DNA of 64,000 nucleotides from Cyanophora paradoxa (GCA_004431415.1 QPMI01000166.1:1-64000); one strand, 5' to 3'. Positions 53,666-64,000 are shown, counted from the stretch's first letter. The notes: a model not told the origin generated them from the sequence alone. Program-made: numbers and translations.

Positions 53666-53931
53666 GCTCGAGGGGCGCGCGCCCCTCGCTCTCCAGGCCC
53701 TCCTCTTTCCACGGCCGGCCGCGCATCGCGTGGCCGGCGCCATGTCGACGTGCCCCTCTCCCGCCCCGCCTCGAGCATGTGTTCTTCCGCTGGGGAGCGG
53801 CGGGCGCGCTCGGCCCATCTACCGTCCGCCCGCACGACGGCGCCCCCTGCGGATCCCCGCGAGCCCCATCCAACGCAGGCCTCTCTGCTGCAAGCTCCAG
53901 CGTGCGAGTGCTGTCCGGAAAGAACCTGCTG
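53666..53931. other. convergent intergenic
   Basis: 266 nt between the stops of syntaxin-18 and aladin; no gene or clear signal was seen. Confidence 0.4.
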
Positions 53932-56011
53932 CTAGGCGAAGGGGAGGAAGCTAACAGAGCCGTTGGACCAGGCGAGGGCGAGGAGGGCGGAGGCCTTGAC
54001 GCCGGCCGAGGCGAAGGCGAGCTCCTGTAGCTCCCCCCGCCCGCCGGCCGCCAGCGGCGCCGCCCCGCTGCCGCGGGGTCAGAGGGGGGTCGAGGGGGCC
54101 GGGGGGGGGGGCGGGGGGGCGCGCATGGGGAGGAAGTCGGTGAAGGGCTGGGGCGAGGAGACGGAGAAGAGAGCGAGGCGGCGGGAGCCGGCCCCCTCGA
54201 AGGCCAGCGCCACCCGCTCCCCGCGCCCGTCCGCCGCCGCCAGCCGCACCGCGCCCCCGACCCTGCCCGCCCCCGCCTCGGCCCCGCACCCGCACCGTCG
54301 CGGCGGCCGCGCGACGGGGGCGCACGTTCGGATCTCTCCGGAGCGCGTTTGGATGGGCGCCTCGCCGCAGTAGTCGTCGCGGCCCATGCGGACCACTGGC
54401 AGGCGGTCAGGGGCGGGCCGGCGACGGCAGGGCGGGGAGGACGGGGCACCGACGCCCGAAGGGGCCCGCGAGAACTGGGGCGGGTGGTAAGGGCGCGCAG
54501 GGGGTTCCGGGGAGCCACGCCGCACCGACATGGAGTGCAGGGTGACGCCGGCGGCGAGGACGACGGTCTTGCCACCCGCCGTCCACATCGCGGAGGTGGC
54601 GGGCGCCGGGAGAGAGATCGACTCGGAGAGCCACGAGACGCACTCCCAGACGCGCACGGTGCCGTCCCTGGCGCTGCGTGAGGCGCGGGGAGAGAGGGGC
54701 GGGCGCGCGCGGGGCTGGAACGCGCGACGGGCGCACGAGAAGGCGGCGAGGAGGAACTCGGCGCCCGGGGCCCAGGAGACGAGGGTGGCGCCCGGGCCGG
54801 CGAGGAGCAGGCGGCGGAGGGCGGTGCCGCGCCCCTCGGCGACGTCCCAGAGCACGACGCTGCCGTCCGCCGCGCTCGCCGTCGCCAGCTGCCACTCGCC
54901 CGTCGGGCACCACGCCAGCGACGTCACCGGCGCCGCCGTCGGCAGCAGCGCCGCCAGGCCGGCCGAGGGCGCCGGCGTCGCCCGCCCCCCGTCCGCCGTT
55001 GGCACGATCTTGCCGAAGCCCTGCGACGCCGGCTTGCCCGGCCCCCCCGCCGACGGGAAGGCGTGCTGGAGGTCCACGCGCCAGACGCAGGCCCCGTCCC
55101 TGCGCGCCCGCCCATCACCCAGCGAGCGAGCCGACGGCCCCTCGCGCGGCGCACCGCGTGCCGGCGGCGATGTAGTTGCCGAGGGGCTTCCACGCGAGGC
55201 AGCGGACCTCCAGCTGCCGCTCGTGCTTCAAGTGCGCCGGCGATGGCTCTGCGGTGCGCGGGGTCGGCGGCGGAGCGGGGCGCGCGCGCGCGCGCGCGCT
55301 TTGGGACGCACGGCCTCCGGGGAGCCGGTAGAGCCGGATCTCGTCCGCGCATGTAGCCAGCGCGAGGATCGGCTGGTTGCAGTGCCACGCGAGCGCCCTC
55401 ACCCCGGAGGCCCGAGCGGGGGGAAGCGACCTCCGCAACAAAGACGAGAACAGCGCGCTGGCGGTGCCTGCCACACGACCCCACACAGATGCGTCTGCGG
55501 GCGGAACCGTGGACCGCTGCGCCTCGTCCGCTGCTTCCGCCGGGACGGGCGCTTCCGACGGCGCGTCTGCCTGCGATGCTGGCGGCAGCGGCCGCTTGAA
55601 CGGGCTTGGCGCATCCGAGGCGGCGACGCCCAGCTTCTCGGCGCCTGCTTGCCTCACGACGAAGTCCAGCACGCCGCGCGTCCCGCGGAGCGCAGGCTTG
55701 ATCGATGACGCTGATGATGATGATGCGCTCGCGGTCGCCGCCCGGTCTCTCGCCGGCACAATGTCCTGAATGCGCTCCACGCCGGCCAGCAGCGACGCAT
55801 CCTGGTCCGCTGTGATCAGCCGGCCCGCGCGCTCCACCACGACGTCTGCATCATCATCCGGCTGCAGCTCGTCCGCGAACCGCGCGGACAGCGCCATCGA
55901 ACGTTGGGGCGACGACGACGAGGAGGAACTGCGTACCCCGACTTCGAACTTCAACTCAGCGATGAGGCGGGGCGGTTTCGGCGATCCACGAGGCTCCGAC
56001 TCACCCATCAT
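53932..56011 (-). CDS. AAAS: aladin, WD40 nucleoporin
   Basis: WD40 nuclear-pore component. The start is ATG 56011 (MMGESEPRGSPKPPRLIAEL). An N-terminal Ser/Ala/Pro-rich region has DIVPARDRAATASASSSSAS, GVLDFVVRQAGAEKLGVAAS and WGRVAGTASALFSSLLRRSL. Repeats follow: GVRALAWHCNQPILALATCA near 55390, RQLEVRCLAWKPLGNYIAAG near 55200, PVTSLAWCPTGEWQLATASA near 54920, SVVLWDVAEG, TLVSWAPGAEFLLAAF near 54760, TVRVWECVSWLSES near 54650, MWTAGGKTVVLAAGVTLHSM near 54570, and EAPIQTRSGEIRTCAP near 54340. The last exon, FASAGVKASALLALAWSNGS then VSFLPFA, ends at TAG 53934-53932 and matches aladin's final repeat. A second ATG lies at 56008. Confidence 0.82.
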
Positions 56012-57281
56012 GCGAGGCGGGTGCGTTCCTTCGAATCCGCCCTACTCAGTCGTTCTTTGTGCAATCCGCCAGCGCTCTCAACGTGTGCATGGCTGCAGGT
56101 TCGACGATCGCCGCGGGTTCTCCGATGCACCACGAAGAGATTTCAGCGACGCGCCGCCCCCGCGGCGGCGCGAAGGAGAGTCAGATGCGCCAACGCCCCG
56201 GCGGGACTTCAGCGACGCTCCGCCTCCGAGGAGAGATTTCTCTGAAGCATCAACGCCCAGGAGGGATTTCGGAGACGCCCCACCGCCGCGGCGAGAGTCC
56301 AACTTCTCGGACGCGCCGCCAGCGCGGGGCTTCAGCGATGGCCCACAGCCCCCGTCGCGGGGCTTCAGCGATGGCCCGCAGCCCCCGTCGCGGGGCTTTA
56401 GCGACGGACCACCGCCAGCGCGAGGGTTCTCGGACGGGCCTCCTGGAGGGACAATGGGCCTTCCGAGGAGTTACTCAGACGGGCCCTCGCCGGGCATGTC
56501 GCCGGGCATGTCGCCGCGAGGGCCGCACTTCAGCGGGATGGTGTCGCCGATGGCGGGCCGCGGAATGATGGCGGGCCAGCAGTCGCCCTTCATGGCGCAC
56601 CCGGGCGGCCTGCAGCAGATGCAGCAGATGCAGCAAATGCAGCAGATGATGGCGACCCCCATGAAGTTCGCGCCGAACTTTATGCCGCCCTTCGTCCCGC
56701 TTGGCGCGATGGCGGAGTCAGCCCTCGCTCTGGCCGCAGGCCTGGATCCCGAGCTGCTGCGGCAGGCCGCGCTGCAGGCGGCCTCCTCCGTCGTCCGCAC
56801 GCCCCGCGCCGACGGCATGGGCATCCACCGCTCCCCGTCCCCTCCGCATCAGGTGAGGGGACCCCACGCCCGCGCGGCGCGCACTGCCGACCGCCGTGCA
56901 GCTCCCGGTCACGACGAGCATAAACGAGACGTTCGCGAAGTTCGAGCTGCCGCAGGCCCTCGTCGCCACGGGCGCCTGGGCCGAGGCGGACACCCTCGAG
57001 AAGAAGGTCCGCGCGCTCCTCGCCGTGCGCGCGGGCCGGCCCGCCGACCGGCCCCGCAGCTGCACCGGGTGCAGGAGGACGTCCGCCAGTCCCGCAAGCG
57101 GGACGAGGAGAAGCGCGTGGACGCCGACAAGGCCGCATTCAAGGCTTCTCTGGTGCCCCCACCCAGCCCCGCCCTGCGCTCGCTGGCGGCCGCGCCTTAC
57201 GTCGCTCCGCAGGCGCGGCGCGCGCTGGACGACGCCAACGCGCAGCTGGAGGCGTGCAGACGCGCCCTGGCGGTGGAGTAG
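56010..57281 (+). CDS. low-complexity FSDAP/FSDGP-repeat protein with Gln-Met and coiled tail
   Basis: An 11-nt first exon (56010-56020) plus a GT-AG intron (56021-56098) gives MRGGFDDRRGFSDAPRRDFS. The protein then has about a dozen units of R-x-F-S-D-(A/G)-P (DFSDAPPPRR, DFSEASTPRR, NFSDAPPARG, GFSDGPQPPS twice at DNA level) to 56460. A Met/Gly/Pro-rich part and GLQQMQQMQQMQQM follow near 56610. A more ordered C terminus has GAMAESALALAAGLDPELLR, SINETFAKFELPQALVATGA and LDDANAQLEACRRALAVE, ending at TAG 57279-57281. No family is recognised. The composition suggests an intrinsically disordered, possibly RNA-granule or phospho-regulated protein. The F-S-D-x-P core is reminiscent of 14-3-3 or acidic-kinase sites, but that is speculative. 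Confidence 0.68.
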   Translation: MRGGCVPSNPPYSVVLCAIRQRSQRVHGCRFDDRRGFSDAPRRDFSDAPPPRRREGESDAPTPRRDFSDAPPPRRDFSEASTPRRDFGDAPPPRRESNFSDAPPARGFSDGPQPPSRGFSDGPQPPSRGFSDGPPPARGFSDGPPGGTMGLPRSYSDGPSPGMSPGMSPRGPHFSGMVSPMAGRGMMAGQQSPFMAHPGGLQQMQQMQQMQQMMATPMKFAPNFMPPFVPLGAMAESALALAAGLDPELLRQAALQAASSVVRTPRADGMGIHRSPSPPHQVRGPHARAARTADRRAAPGHDEHKRDVREVRAAAGPRRHGRLGRGGHPREEGPRAPRRARGPARRPAPQLHRVQEDVRQSRKRDEEKRVDADKAAFKASLVPPPSPALRSLAAAPYVAPQARRALDDANAQLEACRRALAVE

Positions 57282-57507
57282 CCGCGCAGCCGGAGCGCGA
57301 TCTCCCACCCTCGGACTCCCCTCAGCTCGCATTCCTCCCCCAAGCCCGCCTTTCCCGCATGCAGACACCCTACCCTCGTTTACGTAGCTAGAGACAATCT
57401 TGCAGATTAATGCGACTGTTCAGGCGACCTCCTTGACTTCGATAGGAAGCTTAGCTGAGCTGGGCTGGAGGGTGGGGCAGGGCCCGATGCTCCGGCCGCA
57501 TCGGATC
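57282..57507. other. convergent intergenic
   Basis: 226 nt between the stops of the FSDAP protein and pICln; it is less GC-rich (CTAGAGACAATCTTGCAGAT near 57388). Probably both 3' UTRs. Confidence 0.4.
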
Positions 57508-58501
57508 TCACGCGTGCCGGCCATTCTGCTTGCCCGCCTCCTCCCCCTCCTCCTCGTCCTCCTCCTCGGCGTCCGCGTACCGGTCATCCAGGCTCATCTT
57601 CCCGAGCTGCTCGACCCGGTGAGGCGCGATCGCGAGGGAGCCGCCGGGCTTTCTCCGCTCGAGCGAGCGAACCTCCTGTGCGTTGGGGTCGGCGGCGAGC
57701 AGCGCGTCGTACTGCGCCAGCCGCGCGGCGCCATCCGGGTTGTTCGCGATCCCCGCCATCACCTCCGCCTCGTCGTAGAAAAAGTCGCCCTCGTCCTCTG
57801 CCGGCGCCGCGCGCTCGCCCCGCGCCGCGGCGACGAGCGAGCCGGCGAGCGCACCGTCCACGGGGTCGGGATTCAGCGCCGCGCAGTCACAGAAGGCCGC
57901 GTACAGGCGGTCCACTGCATGCCGGCATCAGCGGGCGGCCTGGCAAGCGTGTGGGAAGCTCGCCTTGTCCGGGGTCCTCGGGCGCGTAGCGGACCTCCGG
58001 CACGGGCTCCGGCATCTCCTCATCCTCGCCATCCTCATCCTCCGCCCGCGACGCCTGCGCGTCCACAAGGGCCCAGGCGAGTCAGACAGCTGTGGAGCGG
58101 GCGGCGGCGACGTGGACGTCGGCAAAGCGGGCGGCGGGGCGCACGCCGGTGTACGGAACCTCAGGTCCATCGAGTTGGCAGTAGATGCACGGCTTCGGGA
58201 AGCCCGCAGGGTCGCGGGAGATCGCATGCAGAGCGATGAATGGGAAATCGACGCCGTGGCCCTTCTGCGGGTCCTCATCGGAGAGCCAGAACACGTTCCT
58301 GCAAGGAAATGGGCGGACAGCACACGACGCGTGCCGGCAGGGCGCCGCGGACCTTGTTGTCACGTAGAGCGTTCCCATTCCTTGCCGGTCGTTGCCGAAG
58401 AACGCTTCGACACGGCTCTGTGCGAGTCTGATCTCCTCGCCCTCCTCCGTCAGCACCGGGCGGCCATCTGCGCCGCGCTCCGGGTTCTGCACGAGCGGCA
58501 T
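57508..58501 (-). CDS. CLNS1A: methylosome subunit pICln
   Basis: Chaperone for Sm proteins in PRMT5-dependent snRNP assembly. The start is ATG 58501 (MPLVQNPERGADGRPVLTEE). The PH-like domain has GMGTLYVTTR near 58370, joined to NVFWLSDEDPQKGHGVDFPF near 58290, ALHAISRDPAGFPKPCIYCQ near 58230 and LDGPEVPYTGV. DRLYAAFCDCAALNPDPVDG near 57905 is the conserved 'F...C..LHPDP' block. Acidic segments follow (AEDEGDFFYDEAEVMAG; ADAEEEDEEEGEEAG), ending at TGA 57510-57508. The order GTLY...FWL...ISLHAISRD...C.ALNPDP is diagnostic. Confidence 0.9.
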
Positions 58502-58740
58502 GATCCTGTCGCTGGACGCGCTGCTTGACTACTTGACGACCTTCTAGCTCAGCGACGGAGGCGATAGGCGGTTTGGCTCAGGATCAGAAGCGCGGATTGC
58601 GGTCGAAGGCGGGGTACACAGCCGACTCAACAGCTTGCTGGCTTTGAACTCCTGCCAGCCGCCGCGGCAGCCAAGCGAGATAGCACATCATCAGCGTCCT
58701 CGAGAGAGACACAGCGCACGTGCCCAGCGCGCCTTGAGCG

Positions 58741-60912
58741 ATGAGGGCGTCGCGGGGCGGAGTCGCAGCTCCGCGCTCCGTGGAAGCGGATCTGCAGATT
58801 CTTTACTCCAAAAGAAAGCTGGAGCTGCAACGAACGCTGCTGCGAGCGCGTCAGGGGCGCGTGGGCAGCAAGGACATTCCGCCGCCCACCTACGTTCCTT
58901 GTGCGCCCCCTCTGCCTACGCGCTTTCTTGCGTAACCTCTCATCGCTGCGATCAGATGTCAGCCCTGCGCGGGTCGCCGGCGCCCAGGCGTCCAGGCGGC
59001 AGCAGCGCTACCTCTCTGCAGATTCTGATACTTCGTTCGAGGAGCACGTCGATGGCTCTGCGCGGAGGCCTGTACGAAAAGCGGGCGGGCTCTTATCGAC
59101 CACGACGACATCGCCTGCAGATCCAAAGGAGGCGCTGCCGCGCACTTTGGACGCCCTGGATGTGGACGACTGCTCGGACGACGACGAGCGGCGCTTTCAG
59201 TCACTGCTTGCAAAGCACGAGATGAGCCTTGCTACGGTGGCGAACAACGTGAGCGCGCAAGAAGAGAGCGTCGCGGCCAAGCCGCCGCCATCCGACAAGC
59301 AGACGTGCGCGTCTCTCCAGAATGGGGCCATCCATAGACACTCACTCACTCCGTGTCGCAGCACCCCCGTCATCGTTCGCGCTACCGCTCTCGCGCCCCG
59401 CGCCGCACGCACGGCTGCGGGGGACGAGGACCAGGAAGCCTCGAAGTTGGCGACGCAGGGCGCGCTCCTGAACACGTTCGATGTCTCCTACATCAGCCTT
59501 GCGACGCCTAGCCCTTCGACGCGGTGCGACCGCTCTCGCGCCGCCCCGCGCGGCGCGGCGCGCCTCACGGGCGGCAGGATGACGAGCCTGCTGGCGGCGG
59601 TGGAGGTCGGAGGGGGCGGGCAGGGGCAGCGGGAGGACCTGGGGAGCGCGGTACAGAGGCTCCTGCAGCAGTTCTCGCCGGCGGCGCGGCCCACCGCGAG
59701 CCCCGCCGCCTCCCGCGTCGTCGCCTTCGGAGAGGTGAGGGCGCCCCTCCGCCGCCCGCCCGCCCTCCCCCCCCAATCCGAGCGGGCGCGGCGCGCAGCC
59801 GTCGGCGCTGGAGGGGTCCCCCTCGGGCGCGGGGGCCGAGGAGTCGGCCGCCTCGTCCTTGCACGCGCACGCCCCCGGCGCCTCCGTATACGAGGCCCTC
59901 GGCGTCTCCTCGCTCAGCGCTGCCGCGCTTCTCGGGCCCGAGCCGGAGTCCGACGCCGAGCCCGGCGCCGCCGACGCGGCGGCGCGGGGCGGCGAGGCAC
60001 CGCAGTGCGCGCAGGAGTGCGAGACGGAGAGCGGCGGGGCGGCGGGCGCGCACCCGCCGGCGCAGCCGCCGACCGAGTCGCCCAAGGGGAGCGACGAGGA
60101 GCCCGGCGGGCCCGCCACGCTTTCCCCTCCGGGCCTGGGCCCGGCCCCCGACCGGGCCCGGCCCCTCCGATCGGGCGCCGTGGACCCCCTCTCGCGGGCC
60201 CTGCCGGACGTGCGGGGCCATCCTTCGCCGGCCGCGCTCGCACCGACACCGCCAGCCGGCCGCCAGCCGCCGCCGCCGCCGCCTCGCGGCCCACTCCGCC
60301 GGTCGAGCGGCGCCTGGACATGGGGGCACCCCGCCGGGGCCCTCGGGCGCCGCCGCCGGCACGCCGCCGTCGCCGGCGGCCGGCGACCAGGACGCCCTGC
60401 GGCTGGAGCGAGCCCTCGAGGAGCTGCGCGCCGAGCGCCGCCGCCGCGTCGCCGCCGAGGAGGAGGCGCGCCCTCGCCCTACGCGCGCCCCCGCCCGCGC
60501 GCGCCTCACGCCCCGCCCCGCGCGCAGGCGGCCGCCCTTGCGCGGGAGAACGAGGCGCTGCGGGCCGAGCTCGCCCAGCTTCGGCAGAGGCAGCCGCTCC
60601 CCGGTGCGGCGCCCTGCCCGCTGCCCTCGACCTTCGGCCCCTCACGCCCGCCGCAGCGCGCGCGGGGCGCCGGCGCAGGCGGTGCAGGCCGTCGCCGCCA
60701 AGCTGCTGGCCGCCCGCCGGGCCGTCTCCGAGCTCGCGCGGCAGACGGGCGCCGAGCCAGCCGCCGCCGCCGGCTCGTCCCTCGGGGCCTCCTGCAGCCC
60801 GCTGGCCCTCTCCGGCTCCCCGCAGGCCACCTCGCCCCTCTCCCCCGCCAGCGCCGGCCGCACCCCCGAGACCGCTGTCGCCCCGCGCTTCCGCCCCTCC
60901 GCCTCCCTCTGA
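58741..60912 (+). CDS. unrecognised coiled-coil protein
   Basis: The ATG at 58741 gives MRASRGGVAAPRSVEADLQI then LYSKRKLELQRTLLRARQGR. Later exons have SADSDTSFEEHVDGSARRPV near 59020, TLDALDVDDCSDDDERRFQS near 59140, LLNTFDVSYISLATPSP near 59467, MTSLLAAVEVGGGGQG near 59579, SVYEALGVSSLSAAALLG near 59880 and RLERALEELRAERRRRVAAE near 60405. AAALARENEALRAELAQLRQ near 60530 (a leucine-zipper-like heptad run), AVQAVAAKLLAARRAVSELA near 60680 and a Ser/Pro-rich end (stop 60910-60912) complete it. The two coiled segments are the only structured parts. No family is recognised. It is head-to-head with pICln, 239 nt apart. Confidence 0.55.
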
Positions 60913-61522
60913 TAGATCGATGTCCGACGGTCCCCCGCGCGCGATCGAGCCCCGCCGCCCCCGGGGGCCTAGCTGCAAGCCTGCAACGGGTCGTTCGGCG
61001 GATTCGGATTTCGAAAAAATTCGAAATCGGCAGTCGACCAGCACTGACTCGCCACTGAGCCGCTGAGCCGCTGAGCGCCGCCGCCGCGCCGGGTCGGCCA
61101 CACCGCTCGGGTCGGCGGCCTGCCGAGCCGCTGAGCGCCGTCGCTGCGCCGGCCTACCGGTAGGCTGTAGCTCGCGGGCCGGGAGTCGCGACGTCGACCT
61201 CGCGATCGCTGCATGTGTTCTAGCCTCTAGGCTTCTAGCTTTCATGTTCGAATTTCTGCATTGATATCGATCGCGATCGCTTCAGATCTTGTTTTTTTGC
61301 TACGTATACGTGGAAAGCCAACTTTGGTTCGTGTAGATCTGTACCCCGGCGCCGGCTGGCTCAGACAGCTGCAGCACCTGCGAGCTTGCGCGCGCTGAGA
61401 TCTCGCCTCAAAGAGCACCGGTGCGCTACGTCTGATGACAGTCCAGCGCACTAGGCAAGGCATTTATGATAGGCGCTGAAGCTCTGGCGCGCCGCAGCGC
61501 TGAGCGGGAACGAAGCGAGGCC
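60913..61522. other. intergenic with GCCGCTGAGC repeats and low-GC part
   Basis: 61055-61145 carries imperfect repeats of GAGCCGCTGAGCGCCG and a GGGTCGGCC motif in two arrays. From 61200 the composition drops (GATATCGATCGCGATCGC near 61263). No gene is seen; the downstream part is presumably the promoter of the secreted protein. Confidence 0.5.
61055..61145 (+). repeat. imperfect GAGCCGCTGAGCGCCG repeat pair
   Basis: CTGAGCCGCTGAGCCGCTGA, then GCGCCGCCGCCGCGCCGGGT, recurs about 60 nt later as CCGAGCCGCTGAGCGCCGTC followed by GCTGCGCCGG. This is a direct duplication with divergence. Confidence 0.6.
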
Positions 61523-64000
61523 ATGGTGCGGGCCACCAGGAAACGGGTGGTCCTGGCCGCGGTTCTGCTTCTGATATGCTCAAATCTCGCACATGCCGCC
61601 GGTTCGAACGACTTTCGTGCTTAGCCGGGGCCTCTCCGAAGCCAATTGGTCAATGCAGGGCCGAGCGGTTTCTTGGACCTGCTTCGGGGCCGCAACCCGG
61701 ACCGGGCTGTACAAAGCCCGACTTCTCGGTCCCTGTTGGTGCGTTCCTAATCGCCAGGGGCGACCCCTGTGGCCCGGCCGCTCACCGCGCCCGCCTGCAG
61801 CAAACATCGAACCTTCCGAACGAGACCGACTGGTGGATGAGCTGGCAGGATGTGCGTTTATTAACACTTGTTAGGCGCGGTTCCTGCGGCTCATTGCGCG
61901 CAGGCCTACCGGTCGACCGCCAGCGACGCCGATGAGACCTCCGCGCTCGTCTGCGACAAGTCCTGGGTGTCCTCCGGGTCGTCGGTGCACTGCACGTTCT
62001 TCCCAAGGCGAGCTCCCCGCTCTGCGCCGGCCGCGTCAGCCTGACCCTCGCGGCACCGCAGGAAGTGCAACGCGCCCATCGACGCGGAGCCGCAGGGGTG
62101 AGGGCACCGATCCGCGTCGCACTGCGCGTGCGCGCCTGACTCGGCGGCAGCTTCATCGCGGTGTTCTCCCACGCGGAGGCGCCACGGATGGTCTTCTTCG
62201 GCGGCGACGTCGCAGACCGCTTCGACTTCACGTTGGAGCTGCAGGACGTCGTCGCCGGCGGCGAGCTCTCCGTCAGGCGCTCCACGGACGCCGGCGGCCC
62301 CCGCGTCGGCAACTCGCTCCAGATCGCCGTCGCCGGTGCGCGGCGCCCCCGCCGGCCCCCGCGCCCTCCGACCACGCAGGCGCCCACCGCTCCGCGCAGG
62401 CGTTCCGGACGAGACGTCGTCCCTGGACTGCGGCTCGTCCGTGCGCCAGCGGAACGGGATCTTCACCTGCAGTGCGCACCCGCCCCGCCTCCAGAAGCGC
62501 CGTCGCCGGCGCGGGCCAACACGGCCGCGCAGCCTACTATCCGCGCTTGTGCGGCAAGTCAGTGTCGGTGGCGCTCTCGTCGCTGGTCCTGAGCCCGGAG
62601 AACGGCCAGGTGACGCTGACCGCGGAGGGGGAGCTGTCGGACCCGCAGCGCGGCGTCCCCTTCATCTTCTCCCCCGGCAGCGACTCCGGGCCGGCGAGCC
62701 TCTCCGTGATGGCTGGCGACGTCGAGACGCGGGCCGAGTTCACTTTCGTGGGTGCGCCCTTGCGCCGGGCCGGCCGGCCGGTTTCTGCCCGCTGAGTGGG
62801 CGCGCCCTCGCGCAGCTCGCCCCGCCGCCGCGACGATCGACTGCCGCGGGATGCTGGCCGTGCCGGGCGCGCCGCTCTCCTGCTCGGTCTCCTTCTTCCA
62901 GGACGAGGCCAGGACGCAGCCGGTCTACGTCGCCGCCCCGGGCGCCGACGGGCCCCTGCCAGTGGACATCATCGCGAGCGGCGGCTCGCTGGCGGCGTCG
63001 TTCCCCGACGCCTTCCGGAGCGCCAGCTTCCAGTTCACTGGCGCGGTGGAATCGGTCGGCTACTTGATCGAGGTCTACAACGACCAGGGCCAGCTGCTCG
63101 GATCCCTCCAGATCCCCCGCGGCTCGGCGCCGCCCCCGCTGTCCGCCCAGCCCAGCCCGCTCCACTTCGGCGACGTCTTCCGCGGCTTCCCCGCCGTCCG
63201 GGTACGGCCGCGCCCGGCCCCTTGACCCCGATGCGTGGCCTGAAGCCCTGCCCGCGCAGTCGCTGAACGTGACCAACACGGGCTCATCGGTCGCGACGTA
63301 CAACCTCACCATCAGCTGGGCCGTGGTCGTCCCGTACGGCGCGGTCTCCGTCGAGTTCAACCCCAAGAGCATCACCCTCGGCCCCTCCGATCAGATCGAG
63401 GTCTCCGTCGTCCTCGTCGCCTTGGAAGGCACCCCCGCTGAGCCCTTCTCGCTACTCGCGTCCGTCTACGCGATGCCCCTCGACGGGATGAGCCCGCTGT
63501 TCGTCTCCTCCATAGACGCGACCCTGCGGCAGGCTGTGTCTCTGCGGGACCCGCGCGCCATCGAGACGGCCATCTTCCGTCCCGTCGCCCTCACCGCCCA
63601 GATCGGTCGCCTGCACAACGAGCTGCCGAACCCCCTCGAGCTCGACGTCGCCGGCCTGCCTCCGGGCGTCAGCGTGAACCCGCCGCCGCCGGCGACCCTC
63701 GCAGCCGGCGCCTCCTGGGACGTCAACATCACTTTCGACTCGTCGGCGATGCTCCAGGCAGGCCGCCCTGACAGCAAGCCCCTCGTCTACGTGCGCGGCT
63801 ACCAGGGCGACCCTCGCCGTGTCCTCTTCTTGTTCAATGTCTCGTCCATCAACGTCGAGCCGCGCACGCCCGCCGTGGAGCCGACGTACAACGACCTGCG
63901 CTTCATCTTCTCTAACGTGAATGCGACCAGCAAGATCTTCAACATTCGTGGCAACTTCCCCGCGTTCCCTCCAGTGGATCCCTCAAGCCAGCCGCTTGCC
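61523..64000 (+). CDS. secreted or membrane protein with Cys-containing beta-sandwich-like repeats, 3' end cut
   Basis: The ATG at 61523 opens a clear signal peptide (MVRATRKRVVLAAVLLLICS then NLAHAAGSNDF), spliced at 61616 to PIGQCRAERFLGPASG. Repeated units start with a spaced Cys pair: ALVCDKSWVSSGSSVHCTFF near 61950, SLDCGSSVRQRNGIFTCS near 62428 and TIDCRGMLAVPGAPLSCSVS near 62838. Each is followed by beta-rich sequence (FIAVFSHAEAPRMVFFGGDV; VALSSLVLSPENGQVTLTAE; VDIIASGGSLAASFPDAFRS). After 63140, FGDVFRGFPAVR joined to SLNVTNTGSSVATYNLTISW resembles MSP/ASH-like Ig folds found in TMEM131 and HYDIN-type proteins. Potential N-glycosylation sites (NVT, NLT, NIT, NVS, NAT) support an exported protein. 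The frame is still open at 64000. Function is unknown. Confidence 0.66.

Noticed and set aside
56083..56568. Alternative open frame with basic repeats (MAAGSTIAAGSPMHHEEISA)
   Set aside because: The FSDAP frame continues into the Gln-Met stretch and ordered C terminus and has a perfect splice to an upstream ATG. The alternative ends without similarity.

Overview
The window is nuclear DNA from a very GC-rich eukaryote with compact, intron-dense genes. Nearly every conserved gene is split by introns of about 55-90 nt. Many of these use a GC rather than GT donor, and a CTGAC/CTCAC branch-like motif sits shortly before the AG. Gene content points to a flagellated, probably photosynthetic, unicellular protist: katanin p80, p25-alpha-like repeats, a plant IRE/Greatwall-type AGC kinase, TspO and an organelle-targeted-looking tRNA-guanine transglycosylase. 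Frequent GC-AG introns at high GC would fit a haptophyte-like alga. That placement is inference. Introns were found by following conserved protein families across splice junctions, so gene ends are firm where a start or stop is named and internal exon edges are approximate.

Layout: 0-6 kb holds a Lifeguard/TMBIM membrane protein (-, cut by the window edge), a PLOD/procollagen-type glycosyltransferase (+) and a queuine tRNA-ribosyltransferase (+). 7-16 kb holds REV1 translesion polymerase (-) and CWF19L1/CwfJ (+). 16-26 kb holds a mitochondrial-looking trypsin-fold peptidase with a Cys nucleophile (-), Mediator MED31 (+) and a large IRE/MAST/Greatwall-type kinase (+). 26-36 kb holds TspO (+), katanin p80 (-), an ERGIC/Erv41-46 cargo receptor (+) and a transmembrane cyclic-nucleotide phosphodiesterase (+). 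36-45 kb holds a protein of at least ten F-x-P-x-(I/T)-N repeats (-), an unresolved gene (+) and a TPR-MYND protein (-). 45-54 kb holds a large p25-alpha-like repeat protein (+), two unrecognised genes (-,-) and syntaxin-18/Ufe1 (+). 54-64 kb holds the nucleoporin aladin (-), an FSDAP-repeat protein (+), pICln (-), a coiled-coil protein (+) and the start of a secreted Cys-repeat protein (+, cut by the edge).

Genes mostly sit in head-to-head pairs with 0-330 nt between start codons; at two loci the opposing ATGs share one CATG. Functions are mostly unrelated housekeeping: RNA processing (CWF19L1, pICln, TGT), transcription (MED31), repair (REV1), ER-Golgi traffic (syntaxin-18, ERGIC), the nuclear pore (aladin) and microtubules or cilia (katanin p80, p25-like, possibly the FxPxN protein). 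The window is not an operon-like or horizontally acquired cluster. Low-GC, palindrome-rich intergenic islands separate some genes. Several conserved exons lose one base at short G/C runs, always in the same direction, which looks like assembly undercalling rather than gene death.
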